Assembly (NCBI GenBank): GCA_030691585.1
Contig: JAUYEC010000061.1
Coordinates: 1-13,300, forward strand
Reading direction: 5' to 3'
DNA length: 13,300 bases
Source: Candidatus Omnitrophota bacterium
GTDB taxonomy: Bacteria; Omnitrophota; Gorgyraeia; Gygaellales; Profunditerraquicolaceae
The notes beneath the pieces are model-generated. The model searched no databases and was not told where the DNA came from. It saw only the letters and a list, made by a program, of their open reading frames with translations. The position numbers were made by a program, and so were the translations under genes. Shown piece after piece: positions 9,001 to 13,300 of this stretch (the stretch's first letter is position 1; the number at the start of each line of letters is the position of its first letter).

Positions 9001-12000
9001 ATTAACCTCTATTTGACTTCCGGCAATCCTCTTCATTTTGCCAAGCCCCTGGTCAACCTGCCGCCGGCTACTCATAGATTCAGAGTCGGCAAATACCGTA
9101 TCTGTTTCTACGTCCAAAACTCCGACATTATCATTGACGGCGTCGACACCCGCGAAGACGCCTACCGGCGAAGATAAATCCGTGGCTCGTCCCGCCGGCG
9201 CGGCGCTGCCTTGCGGCAGTCTGCCTCCCATATCCGCATGATGGAATCGCACCATCGGCCGGCCGCAAAATGACGGACCGAAAACACGGTTAACAACAGG
9301 ACGGCCGTCTATTTCTTCTGTCTGCCCGTCCCAATCTGTATAACTTGGGCCGACTCTGCCTTCCACTCCGGCACCTCTTCCCGCGCCGCCTGAATTAGGT
9401 ATTGTGTCCCCGGAATTCTTCCTCAACCATATTAGAGTAACCAGAACTAAACCGCCAAAAATCACGGGCGGGCTGTGATGCAAAACAGCCTCGCAGAATC
9501 CCTGCCATCCGCCGAAATGCCAAATAACTACCGTTACGATTAAAAGCAATATTAAAATACCCAATAGCCATATTGAACCAGTGATGCCGCGGCGAACTCG
9601 CTTCCCCCGCCCCGCCGGCGCGGCGCTGGACACGAGAGTTAAGTGTCGTGTCCCCAGACTTTGTTGTATCCCCGGAATTCTACCCGAAATTCTGAATATA
9701 TTTGCGCTCCACAAAAGCAGAGTAATTATTGCTGCGGCTAAAGCAACTGCGCCAAATATCTGCCAGTCCCCGGTCTTAATCCCAATTATTATTCCTGCTA
9801 TCAGCGCGCCCGCGATTGAACATCCCATACCTGTAAACAAGGTAAAGCCGGGTTTATTTTTGCCTAAAATTTTTCTGGCTGCCTGGATAGTTTTTATGTA
9901 GTCGGGCCTGGCCGCAGTCCCGCCGGGTTTTCTTGCGCCGCTTCCCGCACCGCTGGTGGGTGAATACACATCCAAACTTAATCGCGTCTTTAAATCCCTG
10001 ATAAATTGACTCTGCCAATCGGATCTGAACGCTTCATAAACCAAGTCCGGCCCCGAAGCCATAATGGGATCGCCACAGCTTGTAGGATGTGTATGCAAAT
10101 AGAAAATCCAAGGCACAATATGCGCCACTGTTGAGGCGTGCGTTTTACCTAGAGTAAATACCAGAATTTGTCGTTTTGGATCAAACTTTTCATCTTTGAT
10201 TAATCCTAATGTTTGCAATGTGATTTTTGAATCTCTGACAAAAGCATCTTTTCTTGAATCACTAAGAAGCTCACCCGTATGTTCATAAAACAGCGGCCTT
10301 GTGTCAAATTCATCCAATTTAGGAACCCGATATCCCTGATGGTCTTTCATCCAAGATGCTCCTGTGGCGGTTAATATAAGCGATCTCGGCTTACAATCTA
10401 TTATTTGCTCTAGAGCCTGGGGGAAGGCAAAAATATATCGCTCGGGATTACGTTCATCGCCGTAGTGACCGCTTAATAACGATGTGGCTCTTTGCAGCTG
10501 TTTGATGCTATCAAAACCTGATTCAAGTATTATTCCTTGACCTCGGTTTTTTTCTACTTCCTGAAAAGTGTGGCCATAAATAAAAGGTATGCCGAAGCTT
10601 TCCACGCAATCTGCAGGAGATACGGTTTTAAATGTATCTTGCAGTCTTTCCACAAATCGCGCATAAAAGTCATCTCTTCTTTCAATCAGCGAAGATAAAA
10701 GTTCAACTAGAAATAGTAAATCTATTTTTGCGCCTACGCATTTATACTTACTGCCTTTTTTTATTAAAGTATTTCTTATTTTTCTTAAATGCCTACGATT
10801 GTATACCTGTAATATTAACCCGCACAATTCCCAAAGCTCATATTCTCTACCATAGCAATCTTCGTCTCTTATCGCCTTTGAATTCAAAATTAAATCTATT
10901 CTTGAAATTATAGGTGAAACGGAAAAAGGTGCACGTCCGTCTTTTTCGTCTTCCACCCCCGCCAGCGCGGCGCGGCGGCCGCCATCATTAGATGCTCTCA
11001 TTCCACCTGCCATACAAACTAACCCCAACCACTCTAAACCCGCGTATTGCCCCAACAGGCCCTGCGCGCCCGCGGCGGCGGGGGGCTGGATGAACCCCAA
11101 GTTATCCACAAGGTAGGGAAGGTTTAAACCTCCCCTACCGCTGTTAATAACTGCTATAAGATGCTGCCACCACTGCCCAGCCGCCGCGTATAACTGCGCG
11201 CCGCCGAAGTACCAAAACGCCGCCGCAATTAGAGAAACCATCAAAATCCCCAATAACCACATTGAACCTGCGATACCGCGGCGAACGCCTTTTCCTTGGC
11301 CCTGAGTCGGACTGATCGAGAAAGATAATAAGGGACTAATCCGCTTCAGAATTGGGCCGAAAAATGACCTCATTGCTGGGTAATCTACAGGATCAAGTTC
11401 ATCAAGACTGGATTCAACCAGCGTCCTGCCTGGGTTAACAACACTTTCAACAATTACTTTACCCCGGGGGGTAACCGCCACTTCTGGAAAAGCTAAAGGA
11501 GCAGGATTCTTATCCGTAACTGCGTCCATATCTATCTTTAAACAACGAGGATCAGCCTGCTCTGCCAGCTTAAGCCGCCTTAAGAAATCACCGCCCCGGC
11601 CTTCCTCTTTAATAGGCATAGTCAATATTGTAAACTGCCTAAACTTATTTAAATTTAGATCTACACAGAAAAATTGGGGTAAACCGTTTAAGTAGTTTCC
11701 AGATTTTGTTTCTCTCTCAACAATTGCAGATACAAAAGATTTCCTGTCGTTATTTTTTATACCTGCCTGTTTCAACGCTTTAGAAAAAACTTTAGCGGTA
11801 GCGCGGTTTAATAAAGAAGGACTTGGAGTTAGCTCAACGTAAATAACCCTTAATAACGGCCCCAAGGTTTTTATTATATTTAAATAACGCCTCACATAGG
11901 CTTTAATGACCCGCCTTGGAACCCTGCGTCCGTCTGTTTTATGTATGGCCTGAATTAGGTTGTAACCCGGGCGCGGGAAGCATAAATGTAAAGAAAGCCG

Positions 12001-13300
12001 GAAGTAACACCTATGCCTTATTTCGTCCGGAATTGAACCGGATGAAAATAGATTAACTATACTTTCCGTCGCCGTCTGAGTCCGCGTATCATCTTCATCC
12101 CATCCCACCGTAGTGATATCCAAATCTATTTGCTTGCCGCTTCTCAAAGCAAATTCTACATAACCGTCGGAATGAATCCGGAAGAAAGGATCTCCGCGTC
12201 TTAAAAATTCATCTCTCTGAGATGCGAGGTCTATCTTCAGCCCTTGACGCTCAATTTTCCTTATCACTATAGGCGCAGGCCAGTGCCTGGCGGCGAAGAA
12301 ACCGTTTCCCCTGCAACAGTGCTGGCATGGTTGACTACAGAAGCGGCTGGTGTGAGGAACGGAAAGGTCTATATCTTTCAAATCGAACCAATTGATCCAA
12401 TTTTTCTCACCGCCCGTCTCAATATCTATATGATTCGGGTTGGGCATCAGGGCCAAAACTTGTTGAGCCTCATCTATTAAGCTGACATTATTTCCCTTTA
12501 TTCCGCCAATAATATCCGCCACCCTTCTCCAGGTTTCCCGGCCGTAATTGCTGAGTATCTCCTGATAAGCAGTAAACATAAGGTCCATTCTTCTCAGCCT
12601 GGCCAGTAGTTGTTCTATTTCTTTTTCCGGCAACCCGCCGCCAATCCGGCCGGTTCTAGCCAAGTAGCCGCCTAACCAAGAAAATACTACAAATGCCCGC
12701 CCCGCCGGCACGGCGCCGGGCGCGCCCAACTCGTTAGTCTTTAAGGCCCCGGGGGATTGTCTTAAGTTAGACACGACTTCTACAAACGAACGATACCCTT
12801 CAGGCGCCTGCGTCAAATCAGCACAATAAATAATATGCCAATGGCCTTCGGGTTTTTTAATGGCGTATAAACCTTCACAGCTGATTTTATATTCAATATC
12901 TTCAGGATTAGGATTATCCATGCCCTTTAATGCTTCCTCAAAAGATATCTTCCTGCCACGGGTTTCATCCAGTTTAACGTGCGGGGCAAAGATTTTTGCG
13001 ACTTTTCGACGAGATTTATAGATTCCCTGGTACCTTCGGGCGATTGACTCAACTAAGCAGTTTTTGGTGAGCTTGACTATCTTATAGGATTCTGACAGGA
13101 TAGGTTTTTTAAATATTCCAAAATCATTCTTATCCGCATAATAATCAATTATATCATCTACTAAGTCTTGATCCTGTTTTCCATCAGGACAGTTACTTTG
13201 CATAATAATATACGTATCCGGATATGCCTTACGCGCTATTCCAGCAAATTTGTGACCATCCATACTTGGCATACTGATGTCCGTAATTATGATATCAAAA
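6037..13300 (-). CDS. Giant multidomain protein, upstream part (5' end beyond window)
   Basis: The frame is open from the right edge to a TAG at 6037-6039, 2420 residues, so the true start lies outside the window. The first in-window ATG, at 13270-13272, sits inside a receiver domain and is not the start. Domains in order: receiver (13300-13030), radical-SAM-like (about 12420-11500), a membrane module (11295-11201), a region with HTHP and SxxD (about 10950-10000), several membrane spans (9850-9430), a repeated YTDWDG module (9393-9190), stretches opposite plus-strand TA genes (9190-8490 and 8184-7270), a membrane stretch (8490-8210), a helical region (7030-6540) and a GNAT-like C-terminus. 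Linkers carry AAPAGR-type motifs. An open frame this long on a moderate-GC strand cannot be chance. Function is unknown; size and mixture resemble the very large genes of Omnitrophota (inference). The TAG is probably bypassed by a frameshift at 6046-6052. Confidence 0.85.
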   Translation of the reverse strand, partial: FDIIITDISMPSMDGHKFAGIARKAYPDTYIIMQSNCPDGKQDQDLVDDIIDYYADKNDFGIFKKPILSESYKIVKLTKNCLVESIARRYQGIYKSRRKVAKIFAPHVKLDETRGRKISFEEALKGMDNPNPEDIEYKISCEGLYAIKKPEGHWHIIYCADLTQAPEGYRSFVEVVSNLRQSPGALKTNELGAPGAVPAGRAFVVFSWLGGYLARTGRIGGGLPEKEIEQLLARLRRMDLMFTAYQEILSNYGRETWRRVADIIGGIKGNNVSLIDEAQQVLALMPNPNHIDIETGGEKNWINWFDLKDIDLSVPHTSRFCSQPCQHCCRGNGFFAARHWPAPIVIRKIERQGLKIDLASQRDEFLRRGDPFFRIHSDGYVEFALRSGKQIDLDITTVGWDEDDTRTQTATESIVNLFSSGSIPDEIRHRCYFRLSLHLCFPRPGYNLIQAIHKTDGRRVPRRVIKAYVRRYLNIIKTLGPLLRVIYVELTPSPSLLNRATAKVFSKALKQAGIKNNDRKSFVSAIVERETKSGNYLNGLPQFFCVDLNLNKFRQFTILTMPIKEEGRGGDFLRRLKLAEQADPRCLKIDMDAVTDKNPAPLAFPEVAVTPRGKVIVESVVNPGRTLVESSLDELDPVDYPAMRSFFGPILKRISPLLSFSISPTQGQGKGVRRGIAGSMWLLGILMVSLIAAAFWYFGGAQLYAAAGQWWQHLIAVINSGRGGLNLPYLVDNLGFIQPPAAAGAQGLLGQYAGLEWLGLVCMAGGMRASNDGGRRAALAGVEDEKDGRAPFSVSPIISRIDLILNSKAIRDEDCYGREYELWELCGLILQVYNRRHLRKIRNTLIKKGSKYKCVGAKIDLLFLVELLSSLIERRDDFYARFVERLQDTFKTVSPADCVESFGIPFIYGHTFQEVEKNRGQGIILESGFDSIKQLQRATSLLSGHYGDERNPERYIFAFPQALEQIIDCKPRSLILTATGASWMKDHQGYRVPKLDEFDTRPLFYEHTGELLSDSRKDAFVRDSKITLQTLGLIKDEKFDPKRQILVFTLGKTHASTVAHIVPWIFYLHTHPTSCGDPIMASGPDLVYEAFRSDWQSQFIRDLKTRLSLDVYSPTSGAGSGARKPGGTAARPDYIKTIQAARKILGKNKPGFTLFTGMGCSIAGALIAGIIIGIKTGDWQIFGAVALAAAIITLLLWSANIFRISGRIPGIQQSLGTRHLTLVSSAAPAGRGKRVRRGITGSIWLLGILILLLIVTVVIWHFGGWQGFCEAVLHHSPPVIFGGLVLVTLIWLRKNSGDTIPNSGGAGRGAGVEGRVGPSYTDWDGQTEEIDGRPVVNRVFGPSFCGRPMVRFHHADMGGRLPQGSAAPAGRATDLSSPVGVFAGVDAVNDNVGVLDVETDTVFADSESMSSRRQVDQGLGKMKRIAGSQIEVNLFNNPPAQLGGEFVEIPFAAGSELNSFRHNRQDRPSLLLIFSNGTNPNLSASLMPCLRRNANFGLMGRCDSMASMSQPTGLWYTYSLAGAVSSNLVSATQRRSHSEYVSNTKYLGAPFLSTTTAALNSLDSDALSSFGSAANLPKVSNLTNSFAGNLINDPDFISQSPFLQLLYLIWAEVKRYVISYIKLLRNQAKYSFYRYIRQAKTTRGMIMILGTLAMILPWPYIIDLFPDYGTGALACVAVVGAVHWDPGGPNGNAPQKKRAAPVGRNSALVGMRGAVFASKPFDDPHSHQRQIADASSGGNLFEAGKLGGIQAQGNELFFRSGEFNFGWFEFAKKLCRIMGIPKLTFFFKGFDAAPAGRGKVKTSLYALDPDFFDNSEMFDIASDEDGFVLVCGGNDEGIYQSAAVFPAEPRGDLYYRRGNIQHGKNVQKRGDICFLSSGKAGEAQQLIFIYNRNTGVYLFVFYPFKEGSYRLIATQVIDDDIGVNKAFHQLVDPSGEISPPFFAQLIFYGNSLRVTCSQDSCASLDGTQGLRQIDFRRKTVGQQPFNTFNLFLQRFQCFHDDFRAHSNPPKDKNTTILEVSQANKAELVYYRAGSSSPIRDVHYKQMLEDKDVDEERYRWQCNLGGLYGCARLFQHADRPLGEGAEPAGGAGPSADKAGLIIKEISSNLRHPGDSVKIGEAIRDLVCPLSKEEALKVLNFLIEESRDKHKEHIPCGRNHNYTFAVAFIFKRRIDLRDGIIDCIAGFSTDPDKTHVLMELIEHIQMAISDESQEIFEDLWTHLLMSLKRYSQYETLPPGEVYRHALLQASGTPYLNMDLLCNISLSLPNKISLVTEKGLHFELRSRRGFEYFVFVGQNPWPVGYVLICYFKDSSLLHFYINISDREYIKNGIGYVVMRYAVECLRPAIVIEPLSATPGHLNLFIKAKRAGLFQMVERKQAANFEYAMLSPGWEEVDSVDEVVFPDAKSGKKIFIRAKTKKLI
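6046..6052 (-). other. Candidate -1 ribosomal frameshift site, A AAA AAA
   Basis: The minus strand has seven consecutive A. The upstream giant frame reads them as the end of ACA followed by AAA AAA, then CTG ATT TAG. This is the XXXYYYZ heptamer used by dnaX. Slipping back one base gives ACT GAT TTA GAC and enters the downstream giant frame 9 nt before the stop would be read. A weak hairpin (6035-6019 on the minus strand, CCAGGGA pairing with TCCCGGG with one mismatch) starts about 10 nt downstream and could stimulate slippage. Transcriptional slippage on A7, a real frameshift mutation, or a homopolymer undercall (7 for 8) would look the same here. Confidence 0.6.
6150..6480 (-). other. GNAT-like domain at the end of the upstream frame
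   Basis: WPVGYVLICYFKD, FYINISDREYIKNGIGYVVM and then FIKAKRAGLFQMVER follow the order of GNAT strand 4, the acetyl-CoA loop and the terminal klGF-like motif. Pattern match only. Confidence 0.4.
7237..7265 (+). promoter_or_regulatory. Candidate promoter of the vapC module
   Basis: TTGACT at 7237-7242, 17-nt spacer, TATTTT at 7260-7265 (four of six to consensus). It precedes the GGGAGG ribosome binding site. Moderate match only. Confidence 0.45.
7285..7512 (+). CDS. Putative antitoxin of VapC
   Basis: 75 residues. The family is not recognised by sequence. The first half (METLESLEEKIESIKWLLA) is a predicted amphipathic helix or coiled coil. The tail (GILGTSYSKGIT then KLRKEWRADFSRR) resembles the toxin-wrapping segments at the end of PIN-domain antitoxins. 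GGGAGG at 7273-7278 sits 6 nt before the ATG, and a candidate promoter lies at 7237-7265. The VapC gene starts 3 nt after its stop, typical of an antitoxin-first operon with coupled translation. It is codon-aligned with the opposing giant frame and has no TTA, CTA or TCA despite about 19 Leu and Ser codons. The antitoxin role is inferred mainly from position and size. Confidence 0.65.
   Translation: MSAKIIMETLESLEEKIESIKWLLADSLSSKVNLPQTLGTIKRSAGILGTSYSKGITIENKLRKEWRADFSRRIN
7516..7890 (+). CDS. vapC: VapC-type PIN-domain ribonuclease toxin
   Basis: 124 residues, a normal VapC length. PIN acidic residues are visible: Asp in the N-terminal LIDTNIIIDHL, Glu in INEYELLSL, Asp in GLVDSLIVATA, and the later TRNIKHF motif common to VapC. 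These residues coordinate divalent metal to cut RNA, usually tRNA or rRNA. The ATG is 3 nt after the antitoxin stop, with AAGGAT at 7499-7504 as a modest ribosome binding site. Twenty-one nt past its stop lies an AAPAGR palindrome, then the truncated brnA, in the same frame but separated by the VapC TAA. All 11 Leu and 12 Ser codons avoid TTA, CTA and TCA, keeping the opposing giant frame open. All expected catalytic positions are present, so it may be active. Confidence 0.88.
   Translation: MKCLIDTNIIIDHLRGDKTVTSFFEGIENKKINASISVINEYELLSLPSLTAAQEADIASFLNIFAVLNITSSIVKIAARFRRKYGSGLVDSLIVATAHKNKSILITRNIKHFRIIKEIRIQSI
7912..7927 (-). repeat. AAPAGR palindromic repeat between vapC and truncated brnA
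   Basis: Exact core, minus-frame AAPAGR. It replaces the first seven codons of the second brnA copy. Confidence 0.85.
7930..8184 (+). pseudogene. 5'-truncated second copy of brnA
   Basis: From AAA at 7930 this matches brnA from its eighth codon to the stop, with 19 differences and no indel. The first seven codons are replaced by a palindromic repeat (7912-7927). No start codon or ribosome binding site precedes it: the frame is open back to the VapC stop but contains no ATG, GTG or TTG before the body of the gene. No BrnT lies next to it. The FWDTHDS and ribbon-helix-helix parts are intact. Thirteen of 19 differences fall at the sense third codon position, showing the BrnA frame was constrained for much of their divergence. 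The same 3' repeat follows both copies at the same spacing, so that repeat was probably copied along with the gene. It could still be read from an internal ATG but would then lack the toxin-binding part. Confidence 0.75.
8191..8206 (-). repeat. AAPAGR palindromic repeat after truncated brnA
   Basis: One mismatch, minus-frame AAPVGR. Same spacing from the stop as at brnA. Confidence 0.85.
8210..8490 (-). other. Two-span membrane segment between TA cassettes
   Basis: Protein segment running from LIWAEVKRYVISYIK through GMIMILGTLAMILPWPYI to ALACVAVVGAVHW. It looks like authentic membrane coding sequence with no plus-strand gene opposite it, flanked by the RelE module and the truncated brnA. 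Confidence 0.5.
8386..8414 (+). promoter_or_regulatory. sigma70-type promoter of the RelE module
   Basis: TTGACG at 8386-8391, 17-nt spacer, TATACT at 8409-8414 (five of six). It lies 95 nt upstream of the antitoxin ATG and within the membrane-encoding part of the giant gene on the other strand. Confidence 0.55.
8510..8908 (+). CDS. Putative antitoxin of the RelE-like toxin
   Basis: 132 residues, longer than a typical RelB. Family not recognised. It is Lys- and Leu-rich with little Arg: an N-terminal helical part (LIKLPAKELVKLETLGKF), a central part with VVVDKKGAPKYFVFDTYSLW, and a C-terminal helical part (LALRLKQGIKEAERLG). AAAGGAG at 8495-8501 supports the ATG at 8510. The toxin begins 5 nt after its stop. 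It is the only TA gene here not in codon register with the opposing giant frame. In contrast to the others it uses TTA eight times, CTA four times and TCA twice, so its codon use is clearly different and its origin may be separate. The antitoxin role is inferred from context. Confidence 0.65.
   Translation: MKSGSLIKLPAKELVKLETLGKFAALPKELKASLSKEFKAAVVVDKKGAPKYFVFDTYSLWDLLCVADTKFEETAPAKEYVYHNPVGWLIDAIESHLPINPKLALRLKQGIKEAERLGLVPFEKIKSKLGLS
8914..9177 (+). CDS. RelE/ParE-superfamily toxin
   Basis: 87 residues. The RelE fold is recognisable from an N-terminal strand (RIEFTPSGERDFNKL), a basic helix pair (QLRRRIIEKINLYL) and the C-terminal block HRFRVGKYRICFYVQ followed by DTREDAY, which matches the conserved arginine-rich strands of RelE toxins. 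Family members cleave mRNA on the ribosome or, in ParE branches, poison gyrase; the sequence does not decide between them. It starts 5 nt after the antitoxin stop without a clear ribosome binding site, suggesting translational coupling. Twelve nt after its stop lies a palindromic repeat followed by the YTDWDG module. It is codon-aligned with the opposing giant frame and has no TTA, CTA or TCA codon. Confidence 0.82.
   Translation: MPERIEFTPSGERDFNKLSAQLRRRIIEKINLYLTSGNPLHFAKPLVNLPPATHRFRVGKYRICFYVQNSDIIIDGVDTREDAYRRR
9190..9205 (-). repeat. AAPAGR palindromic repeat after relE-like gene
   Basis: One mismatch at the first base, minus-frame AAPAGR. It starts 12 nt after the toxin stop. Confidence 0.85.
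9190..9393 (-). repeat. YTDWDG module, copy B (about 200 bp)
   Basis: Second copy, reading GPSYTDWDGQTEEIDGRPVV and FGPSFCGRPMVRFHH. It abuts the RelE-like cassette exactly as copy A abuts brnTA. The joined minus-strand unit SGGAGRG / YTDWDG / AAPAGR / antisense TA therefore occurs twice with different TA genes. Confidence 0.85.
9392..9418. repeat. REP-like repeat, second copy
   Basis: Nearly identical to 51-77 but read in a different codon phase (KNSGDTIPNS), so it is a DNA element rather than a protein domain. Confidence 0.7.
9509..9604 (-). repeat. Repeated membrane-anchor module, copy 1
   Basis: The minus frame reads GKRVRRGITGSIWLLGIL and continues into one hydrophobic span ending WHFGG. 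Positive charges before the span suggest a cytoplasmic N-terminal side. Similar in DNA and protein to 11201-11295. Confidence 0.8.
9610..9625 (-). repeat. AAPAGR palindromic repeat before the membrane module
   Basis: Exact core, minus-frame AAPAGR, directly preceding the repeated membrane module at 9604-9509. Confidence 0.85.
9636..9680. repeat. REP-like repeat, third copy, split
   Basis: Two halves of the same element (about 9637-9654 and 9665-9680) separated by a short insert. The minus frame reads RIPGIQQSLGTRHL. Confidence 0.55.
10000..10950 (-). other. Helical region followed by a JAMM/MPN-like motif
   Basis: A Leu/Arg-rich helical region precedes IFYLHTHPTSCGDPIMASGP and then Asp. HxHP...SxxD is the metal motif of JAMM proteases; here the gap to Ser is about three residues longer than usual and the upstream catalytic Glu is not located. 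Speculative. Confidence 0.35.
10957..10972 (-). repeat. AAPAGR palindromic repeat, diverged
   Basis: One mismatch to the core, minus-frame AALAGV. Confidence 0.75.
11112..11139. repeat. 28-bp palindrome around GGTTTAAACC
   Basis: Inverted repeat with one mismatched pair. The minus frame reads GRGGLNLPYL. Similar design to the palindrome at 2851, different sequence. Confidence 0.7.
11201..11295 (-). repeat. Repeated membrane-anchor module, copy 2
   Basis: The minus frame reads GKGVRRGIAGSMWLLGIL and one span ending WYFGG. Same frame as copy 1. Confidence 0.8.
11500..12420 (-). other. Radical-SAM-like domain of the giant protein
   Basis: FCSQPCQHC is a CxxxCxxC motif, the 4Fe-4S ligand set of radical SAM enzymes, with a fourth Cys directly after it. 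Downstream come LDITTVGWDED and a strand/helix region consistent with a partial TIM barrel (for example LRVIYVELTPSPSLL and RQFTILTMPIKEEG). The product is unknown. Confidence 0.6.
12700..12715 (-). repeat. AAPAGR palindromic repeat near the 5' part
   Basis: One mismatch, minus-frame AVPAGR, in a linker after the SNLR-type segment. Confidence 0.8.
13030..13300 (-). other. Response-regulator receiver domain (partial)
   Basis: FDIIITDISMPSMDGHKF contains the phosphoacceptor Asp (ITD) and the MPxMDG loop. IIMQS takes the place of the conserved Ser/Thr strand, and GIFKKPI supplies the conserved Lys-Pro. The N-terminal third lies beyond the window. Confidence 0.78.

Noticed and set aside
5132..9625. 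CRISPR-like array of GC-rich repeats
   Set aside because: Spacing is irregular, from hundreds of bases to kilobases, with coding sequence between copies and no cas genes.
13270..13272. ATG as the start of the upstream giant gene
   Set aside because: It falls inside the MPxMDG loop of a receiver domain, and the frame stays open and sensible to the window edge.

Overview
The window is almost entirely coding on the minus strand. It holds two overlapping open frames that together span all 13.3 kb without a free intergenic gap. The upstream frame (13300 to 6037, at least 2420 residues) enters from the right edge in the middle of a response-regulator receiver domain. The downstream frame (6076 to 1, 2025 codons without a stop) leaves by the left edge. 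They overlap at 6037-6076. Inside the overlap the minus strand carries an A7 run that the upstream frame reads as A AAA AAA, a dnaX-type slippery heptamer. A -1 shift there, or one missing A in the assembly, joins them into one polypeptide of more than 4,430 residues. Such extreme genes, alanine/proline-rich linkers built from a GC-rich palindromic DNA repeat, and REP-like palindromes inside coding sequence suggest a metagenomic Omnitrophota (Omnitrophica) genome. That assignment is inference from style; no marker gene is present.

In translation order the giant product shows: a receiver domain, a radical-SAM-like region (CxxxCxxC), a repeated single-span membrane module, a possible JAMM/MPN metalloprotease-like segment, more membrane spans, a stretch antisense to toxin-antitoxin genes, a helical region and a GNAT-like domain. 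After the frameshift point come a second stretch antisense to a toxin-antitoxin pair, a nucleotidyltransferase-like domain, a CheB-type methylesterase with its Ser/His/Asp triad, another GNAT-like domain, an isoprenylcysteine-methyltransferase-like membrane domain, a CPBP (CAAX-type) membrane protease and a possible papain-like fold.

On the plus strand, wholly inside these frames, lie three compact type II toxin-antitoxin (TA) modules: BrnT/BrnA-like at 5246-5794, a small antitoxin plus VapC (PIN) at 7285-7890, and an antitoxin plus RelE-like toxin at 8510-9177. A 5'-truncated second brnA lies at 7930-8184. Each intact module has a recognisable promoter or ribosome binding site and ends 5-21 nt before a copy of the palindromic repeat that encodes Ala-Ala-Pro-Ala-Gly-Arg on the minus strand. 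Five of the six intact TA genes share codon register with the opposing giant frame, and these use no TTA, CTA or TCA codon (the complements of stops). The sixth, out of register, uses 14. The giant antisense frame therefore appears to be kept open across the TA cassettes. This nested arrangement of TA cassettes, in-frame palindromic linkers and a -1 frameshift is the most unusual part of the window.
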